Shown here in pieces: positions 57,389 to 64,000 of a DNA stretch of 64,000 nt. The position numbers and the translations under genes are program-made. This stretch comes from Phialocephala subalpina (lineage: Eukaryota; Ascomycota; Leotiomycetes; Helotiales; Mollisiaceae). The stretch lies in the NCBI GenBank assembly GCA_900073065.1, contig FJOG01000009.1, positions 313,647 to 377,646 of the forward strand, read 5' to 3'. The notes under the pieces are model-generated. The model was not told the origin of the DNA. It worked only from the letters and a program-made list of their open reading frames with translations, and made no database searches. Position 1 is the first letter of the stretch. Each line of letters starts with the position of its first letter.

Positions 57389-57735
57389 CATAGAACGCGT
57401 TATTGCTGCTCCGAGGGGGTGGCACATCTTTCTGTGCTCCGCAGTCGAGCATCATTCATTCGAATACTCCGAATTCCACGCACATATTGAATCTGCCATG
57501 TTAAAAAATATGAAAACCTTCAATTAATGTATAATGTTAGCTTAATCAATCTAGTCAACCAGAGGTTTTTGGCTTTTGTGATAATCAATTTCGACTTATC
57601 GTCTCGGACCTCGGCTTGGTTCCCCGCCAAAGCTCCAACATCCACACCCCACTTTTCCCCAGCTTCAACAACAATCTCCACGATGTGATCTCAACCACCT
57701 CCACTCACGCCCAGCGTGCCTCAATTATCCTTAAA
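57389..57735. promoter_or_regulatory. Amidase promoter/leader
   Basis: 347 bp between the DUF6594 relic and the amidase start, containing the GC-rich motif at 57601-57631. No GATA cluster or other nitrogen-control site stands out. Confidence 0.4.
57601..57631 (+). repeat. GC-rich motif, copy 2 (right edge of island, amidase leader)
   Basis: GTCTCGGAC followed directly by CTCGGCTTGGTTCCCCGCC and AAA. It is a direct-orientation relative of the motif at 52662, 105 bp before the amidase start. Confidence 0.8.
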
Positions 57736-59455
57736 ATGGCCTCCGAACCACCCTGGAAAGCAATCGCTGCACGCAAACAGGCCCAGCGCCACTCCCTCAT
57801 CCCCAAAGCCTGGCTCCTCTCTTCCCTCCCTCCGCCCTCTACTCTCGACGTCCGCTCCATCCCCCGCTCCAGCGGTATCCTCACTCCCCTCGAACTCTCG
57901 ATCACCGATTCCCACGATGCGACATCCCTCGCCTCCGCGATCCGCGAACGGAAATACACTGCTTTGCAAGTCACGACCGCGTTCTGCAAGCGTGCTGCTA
58001 TTGCTCAACAGCTCGTTAATTGCTTGACTGAGATCCTGTTCAACGATGCCCTCGAACGAGCGAAATATCTTGATGAAGTTTATGAGAGGACGGGGAAGAC
58101 TGTGGGGCCGTTACATGGCGTGCCGATTAGTTTGAAGGATACGTTTAAAATTAAGGGATATGACTCTAGCATCGGGATCGCGAGTTTGGCGTTTAAACCT
58201 GCGACAGAGAATTCGTTGTTAGTGGATATATTGTTAGAGGCTGGAGCGGTGTTGTACTGTAAGACGAATGTGCCGCAGACGTTGATGGCGCTGGATTCTG
58301 ATAATAATGTTTTTGGGAGGGTGCTGAATCCTAGGGATAGGAGGGTTACGGCAGGTGGAAGTTCGGGTGGTGAGGGGGCTTTGGTCGCGATGAGGGGGAG
58401 TGTGTTGGGGGTAGGAACGGATATTGGTGGGAGTATAAGGATTCCGGCAATGTGCAATGGTGTTTATGGGGTTAAGCCTGGGAGTAGTAGGGTTCCGGCT
58501 GTTGGTCAGGAGAATGGTGCTAAGGAGGGTGCGAGCAAGATTGGGTTGATGTCCAGTGCAGGGCCAATCGCGGCAAGTCTGAGGGATTGCGAGTTCTTTC
58601 TGAAGGTGGTGTCCGATGCGAAGCCGTGGGAGAGGGATCCAAGTCTTGCATATGGGGTTTGGGAACAGCAGGGAGAGATACAAAGGAACCCCCTTCTAGG
58701 AGTTATCAGGAGGGACGGTGTGATCGATCCTCTTCCTCCAGTCGCGAGAGTGCTCGACGAGACGGTTCAATCACTACGTAAATCCGGACTGGAGGTCATC
58801 GAGATTGACTCTTCCGAGTTCCAGAAGTGTCAGTCTCTGGCAAACAAGTTCTTCGGAATTGATGGCGCAAATTACATGTTCGATCTTCTCGAAGCTACGC
58901 AGGAACCCCTCACTGGATGGCTCAGCACACGACTTCGACGCAAGAAACCGCTCGGCCTTGATAGACTGGTTGAGATTCACGCCGATAAGATCCAGGTTGA
59001 GACAGAGATGCTGAAGGTTTGGAAAGATCCTAAGACAGGGAGGACGATTGATGCTATAATATGTCCTGTGGCGCCACATCCAGTACCACCGATCGATAGA
59101 TGGAATGGAGTCAGTTACACGAGTAGCTTTGTACTTTTGGATTACCCTGCAGGAACGCTACCTGTGAGAGACTTTAAAAAGTCGGATTTGAAGGGTGAGT
59201 TAGAGGTTGGAAAGCCTCTGGGGAGCTGGGACAAGATTAATAGAGAGTTATGTGAGTATTATTCGAGCGTAGAGTAGGGTGAATTTACTGACAGAAATAG
59301 GGGACGAGAAAATGGTCGACAGGAAGGTATACCTGAACACGAAATTATCAGTTCAGGTTGTTGCGCCAAAACTGCAGGAACGCAGAGTTGTTCAAGCGAT
59401 GTCGCTCATCGAGGACGTTCTGCAGAATAGACGCTCAGCGCAAGCAAAGCTATGA
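57736..59455 (+). CDS. Amidase (amidase-signature family, acetamidase-like)
   Basis: It hydrolyses an amide to the acid and ammonia, likely in the cytosol, for nitrogen or carbon use; the substrate is not set by sequence. Exons 57736-59251 and 59301-59455 (donor GTGAGT, acceptor TAG) give 556 aa, the usual length. The Ser-cisSer-Lys triad is visible: Lys134 in PISLKDTF, Ser209 in AGGSSGGEGAL and nucleophile Ser233 in GTDIGGSIRIP, with the expected 24-residue spacing. The intron joins INREL to WDEKM; without it the frame stops at 59277. I start at ATG 57736 (MASEPPWKAIAARKQ), the standard N-terminus of fungal members; no ATG lies upstream in frame. A GC-rich motif shared with 52662 lies in its leader. 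Confidence 0.93.
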
Positions 59456-60330
59456 AAGGTGTCTCAAACGAGAATTTAGATGCATTTAAGCTGAAGAGCA
59501 TGCCCAGTTCGACGAATGTCCCAAGCAAATTCAGACAACCACGAGTACAGCCGCACCATCAAGTGAACAGTATCCCCTGACCAGCCCCGCTTCCAGACCA
59601 ATTAAAGATATGATGCATCCTGGAGGGCGATCTCCCGACCTTCAGCTTCCCCTCAAAGGATTCAAGCCACCCAGGCGCAGCACAGCCAACACAACATTTC
59701 TCCTGGAGGACATGAGCAAATCTACAATCTTTTAGCACCCAATTCTTCAGTTTGCGACGGGTTAGGCGTCGTTTCATCCCTTACTTGTAGCCACGACACA
59801 GAAGTACAAGTGTAACCTTGCGTACAAACCGTTCGGGAGTGAAGGTGCCAAGGCTGGATAACCCCCTCCTCCTAACTCGCTGAAGCTAAGCCTCCTCCAA
59901 ATTTGCGAAACATCTACGCCACTCGTATTTATTTCATAATACGCCTCAATTATCCTCCTCGATTGACATGCAAGTGAGTCAAAACAGAATCAAACAGCCT
60001 GAACTGGCTCCTTCGCGGATGGCTTCATGTTTCGAAGTTCTTACTGGTCCCTGAGCTTCGCGTAGGATAAGCAATGCGTTGGCAAATGAAAACCTCAATT
60101 CTCGTGTTCCAGGCAGAACTTATCCTCAATTTGCTTTAGGAACGAGAGCGGTAGCGAGACCTCATGCTGCGCTTCACGAGGCTGCACGTTGCCGTGTCTG
60201 GCTAATACAGTGTCCTCCCATCGTTTTCAAGATCACTTGTACCTATAGTGCCGCTGTCTTGTTCAGCTGTCTTTTTTTTTTCTCCCTCTTTGCACGAATG
60301 TGTGTCCCATCAGTAGGCGATTGAAGTAGA
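59456..60330. other. Intergenic region
   Basis: 0.87 kb. A 72-codon minus ORF at 59559-59777 has four Cys but no known domain; I do not call it. A T9 run lies shortly before the next gene. Confidence 0.4.
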
Positions 60331-61810
60331 ATGCTTCCTCGGCTCCGACTTCGCGGACGTCTTCTCCTTTCCATCTTCATTCTTTTCTTCATTGTATATA
60401 TCCTACGCCCCTACGACAACCCCGTCATTCTCTTAATCCGATGGCATGCATCCAACATCCGCTACTACTACAAATCCTCCTTCTATCCCCCAGGACATCC
60501 TCACCACGCCGCCTCACCTTTATACAACATCTCCTCCAACGACATAGGACATATTATCAAAACCGGCTACGCGACAAAAGATCGATTAGAAGCAAAACTA
60601 AAAGCTATGGATGAGAGATGGAAGAGTGGGAATGTGGTTATAGCGGGTGATTATGGAAGCTATGCGGAGAGAAAATTAAATGGGGCTATGATGGAGGTTC
60701 ATGATGTTGTTGCGGGGTTGGAGAAGGAGGGGTTTGGTGAGGGGAAGGGAGGGGGAAGGATGGAGCTTTTGAGGAGGTTTAGGAAGGCGACGGAGGATCC
60801 GGAGGGGATTGCAGGGTCGGAGGAGATTTTGAAAGATGGATGGGAGTTGGATATTATGAAGCACATTCCTGCTTTGGAACTTGGCTTCAAGCACTTGCTA
60901 CCTAAGAAGTGGTACCTAATGACTGACGACGATACTTATATCCGTAAGCCGCCTACCACCTCGCTTCACCCTTTCTCTTGGCCTAGACCTCTACCTCGAG
61001 ACGCACTTTCGTCTCAAATATCCTCAATAAAACGCACGTCACACATTCACTAATCTATACTCCTTAGATCTCCCCTCCCTAACCGCCATCCTCTCCACCC
61101 TCGATTCCACCCGCCCCCACTACCTCGGAAACGCAATCGGCTCCTACACCCTCCGCTTCGCCCACGGCGGCAGCGGAATCATATTCTCCCACTCCGCCCT
61201 CTCACACATCTTCTCCCCACACCACATGCGCCTAATCACCTCCTTCAAGCTTAAATCCCTGACCGCAGATTTCGGCGACAAAATCATCGCAGAATTAGCT
61301 ATGGAGACGGGGATTTATCTAAATGAGGAGTATAGCATGCATTTCAATGGTGAGAGTCCTTGGAAGAGTATGATCAGGAAAGAGCGCTTTTGCAGCGAGG
61401 TTGTGGGGTTTCATGGAATGAGGGATGGGGAGATGGATGATACGGCCGTGGTTTTGAGTGGGGTTGAGGATAAGATTAGGTGGTGGGATTTGTGGTGGGA
61501 TTTTGGGAAGGGTAATGAAAGTATAGAAGACCTAGGAACTGGGTTGAGAATAGGGGAGGGGAGGAGAGTGAGGCAGGGATGGGACTTTGTAAGCCGTGTG
61601 GATGAGCATTCGAATGTCTTCAAGATCAAAACCGAGATAGACTGTGAGAAAGCTTGTGATGGATACAAAGAGTGCTTGAGTTGGAAGTGGGAGAGAGGGA
61701 AGTGTTGGGTTGTGCCGTGGGTTAGAGTTGGGGAGAAGGTTGGGGATGCGATTGTGTCGGGCGTTAATGCAAAGAGGTTGGCAATACTGGAGAAGGCTTG
61801 TGGCTCGTGA
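60331..61810 (+). CDS. Fringe-like glycosyltransferase (GT31), type II membrane protein
   Basis: A predicted Golgi glycosyltransferase using a nucleotide sugar and a metal ion. Exons 60331-60943 and 61068-61810 (donor GTAAGC, acceptor TAG) give 451 aa. It has a signal-anchor at about residues 11-28 (LLLSIFILFFIVYILR), a stem, then the catalytic region. WYLMTDDDTYI holds the metal-binding acidic triplet (Asp199-Asp201), followed by HYLGNAIG and FAHGGSGIIFS, both typical of the fringe group. Near the C-terminus EDCEKACDGYKECLSWKW-type spacing (CEKACDGYKECLSWKW, then CWV) looks like a PAN/apple-type Cys module, as seen in fungal relatives. Donor and acceptor sugars are unknown. Confidence 0.82.
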
Positions 61811-62194
61811 AGGTATCGAAGGAATTGTCAACCTCGGTTCCCCTCCGCAGTTCGAACATGGTCAAATGAATGTGGCCTGGGCAAGTTTTTGAGCCTTCAC
61901 GACGCCCAAACAGGAAACAGCATCAGGAGTCAAGGTCACTCAATATGTTGTATGAGATGGACAAATGGTAAACAAAAAGTGGTTCCTTGTGCTGGGCACT
62001 GATTCATAGTCTAACCCCTGGCGAGTCCGCGAAGGACCACGACCTAGACTACAAGGAAACAAAGTCAAAATTCAAACCAGAAACCCTTGCCAAACTCTTC
62101 ACTCTGAGAACATCTATCAAGCCGGCACCTCAATTCTTATCACACCTGAAGACCGACCCGAGACGCCATACTAGGAACACTATGAATACGTGGC
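61811..62194. other. Intergenic region between convergent genes
   Basis: About 0.38 kb between the glycosyltransferase stop and the stop of the minus-strand membrane protein; nothing recognised. Confidence 0.5.
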
Positions 62195-64000
62195 CTAAGC
62201 GCCAAGAGTAGCCAACTTATCTTCCTCATTGACAGCATCGATCATAGCATCGGCGAAAGTCAGCCCATTCTTGCCCTCATTCTTGGGATGCTCATTAATA
62301 AGCTTGCGGCTCGTTCGCTTATTTTGAGATCTAGCAGGAAGTATTCGCGAACTGAAGACGAACATGGCTACGAGTCCGATCAAGGTGACGATGGCGAAGA
62401 TAGCTGAGAATGTGACTCCAGAAGCTGAATCGATAGCATTGTTGATCGGCCATGGTATCTGCGTTACGTATAGCGGACGCATGTTAGGGCCGTCGTTCAG
62501 GGCCGCGGATGCTGCTAGTGGAAGTTCGTCCCTGTTCTTCTTCATTCTCTCTAAAGTCTTCTCTGTCAGATACAAGTAGTTGGTCTTAGCGTCTGGCGTG
62601 GAAGTTCTCCTTGTGGTCAATGACACTATGGCATCAGCGATTCTAACCCCCGCGTCAATCATCAGATTCGTCATATCATCGAGCCACTTGCTGAGTAAGG
62701 TTCGTGGGGTCCGGAGTGATGAACCTGACTCCTTGAACTCGTTGGCATAGCGGTTCCATATGACCGCTAAGGGATCCGCACCCTCATAATAAGCTAGAAG
62801 CATCAGGAAGGGATCGGACTGTTGATTTCGAATGGCTGTAAGTTCTACCATCATGGCGTCAACGAGCTCTGCAGGCGATAAATCCGGGATGGACTTGAGA
62901 ATGTGATCGGCCATGTTCTTGTACTCCTTAAGATCCTCCCAGGAGACTCCAGTGCCTTTGAACATGGAGGCCCATCCCCTTAGAGTCGATGGGAACTTGG
63001 GCTCCTTAGCCACCGGTGCTTCTATGGCTTTGACCCACCAAAATTTTAGAAACGAGGCTCAGTCCTTTCTCCAAAAGTCCTCACGGAAGATCGCAAGCTC
63101 TTTAGAGCCACCACGCGAGTACTGTTTCGGTGTAATCCAGGCAAGCACATGATAATAGGTTTTAAGACCCATCGGAGGGAAACTATTGAGATCTTCGGAT
63201 TTCATAAAGGCATCGAGTTTAGAAGTCCATCCGCCAGTGAACGATGGAATCTTCGGCTTCTCGGGCGTTGATCCATCCAAATGGCCATAAGTATCCTGGA
63301 AGTACTGGTCGATGATCTTCGCAACGCCCGATTTTGGCTTCTCGCAGTCCCCGCCATAGTAACTCGTAAAATTCAGCGTCTGCATGACCATTAAACGGCA
63401 TACGGGATCAGGAATGCTGGCCCATTCCGTGCCATTCAAGTGCGCCGTTATGAGATCAGTAGCGTTAGCCCATTCCGGAATCTGCAAGCTTGTCAGCTGC
63501 GTCGTGATTAAGTGTAAACAAGAGGCTTGATGTACTTCGGGTCTGATCTTATCGCAAAGCTCACGCTCATTGCGCTCCAAGTAGCATCTTTTGGCGTGTT
63601 TGCCTCGGCACCACTCTATGCAATGGCCCTTTACGCCAAAGCATTCGCTGTGTCCCTCATTCTGGGAAGTGTTTAGTTATGAAATCCTCTGCCTTTGATC
63701 GAAACACTCACGGGTAGAATCCTTCTTGTGGCTTCACGTTTGGCGTTGGCTACCACTAGTGTTCTTGGAAAGGGATCATCAGGCTTGTGGCGTGTTCTTA
63801 ATGATTCGTCCGCGAGACCACACTGAAATTCGTTAGAAAATCTAAGGCTAACGAATGGCACTGCAAGAAACTCACTTCTAGCTGCCACTTCTCCTCTGCA
63901 CTCATCTGGCTAAGCTCTTCTGACTGGAAAGAATCAGCAAATCTCGATCCCTCACAAGTACAAATATAAAGTGCCGGAAGAGACTGACCGAAAGTTTTTC
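62195..64000 (-). CDS. Single-pass membrane protein with glycosylated ectodomain (5' end beyond window)
   Basis: I do not recognise the family. Exons (minus) are 64000-63989 (partial), 63923-63876, 63822-63712, 63661-63085 and 63021-62195, about 524 aa inside the window. The outer part is Cys-containing (ECFGVKGHCIEWCRGKHAKRC) with three N-glycosylation sequons (NAT, NGT, NFT). One membrane helix follows late (GVTFSAIFAIVTLIGLVAMF) and a basic cytosolic tail ends LATLGA. The last intron (63 nt, donor GTGAGG, acceptor TAG) contains the TGA at 63061-63059; since 63 is divisible by three the gene would otherwise look interrupted. The signal peptide should lie in the missing first exon, to the right of the window. 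Confidence 0.65.

Noticed and set aside
62195..63580. In-frame TGA near 63061 suggesting a pseudogene
   Set aside because: A 63-nt GT-AG intron (63084-63022) with good sites removes it and keeps the frame.

Overview
The window is nuclear DNA of a filamentous ascomycete (Pezizomycotina). The evidence is many short GT-AG introns (mostly 46-105 nt, TACTAAC/TGCTGAC-like branch sites), two Zn2Cys6 regulators, a HET-domain gene, a STAND/NLR-type NTPase, a DHA2-type MFS pump, a peroxisomal alcohol oxidase and an Nha1-type antiporter with the long fungal tail. Leotiomycetes is a guess from overall gene character only. I saw no tRNA, rRNA, CRISPR array, secondary-metabolite synthase or complete transposon. 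Gene models below were spliced by hand from the sequence.

Left part (0.1-22.6 kb), mostly housekeeping: a Zn2Cys6 regulator (minus), the Nha1 Na+/H+ antiporter (plus), a conserved 'GYTHYW' protein (plus) tail-to-tail with a HET gene (minus), then the PCNA unloader Elg1 (minus) diverging from a probable Utp8-type nucleolar protein (plus), and a 737-residue protein with an Arg/Asp-rich tail. A 3.5-kb stretch without convincing genes follows.

Middle part (26-43.6 kb), accessory: alcohol oxidase (10 exons, -ARL peroxisomal tail), an NB-ARC-TPR protein with an unusual N-terminal (I/V)EEA repeat, a single-pass Ser/Thr-rich membrane protein, an MFS pump divergent from a Zn2Cys6 regulator (likely target and regulator), a decayed relic of a Cys-containing single-pass surface protein and a second intact Ser/Thr-rich membrane protein.

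Right part (43.6-64 kb): an array of exon-like units that I do not recognise, SDA1 with a perfect 250-bp tandem duplication that shifts its last frame, a TPR protein, then a roughly 5-kb island (two-lobed retropepsin-like protein, small multi-pass membrane protein, frameshifted DUF6594 gene) bounded by two copies of a GC-rich motif. After that come an amidase, a GT31/fringe-like glycosyltransferase and a single-pass membrane protein running off the right edge.

The most interesting points are the NLR with its 12-bp minisatellite and GC-AG intron through the P-loop, the retropepsin-like gene in its flanked island, the repeated exon-intron array, hairpins shared by unusually long introns, and the SDA1 duplication.
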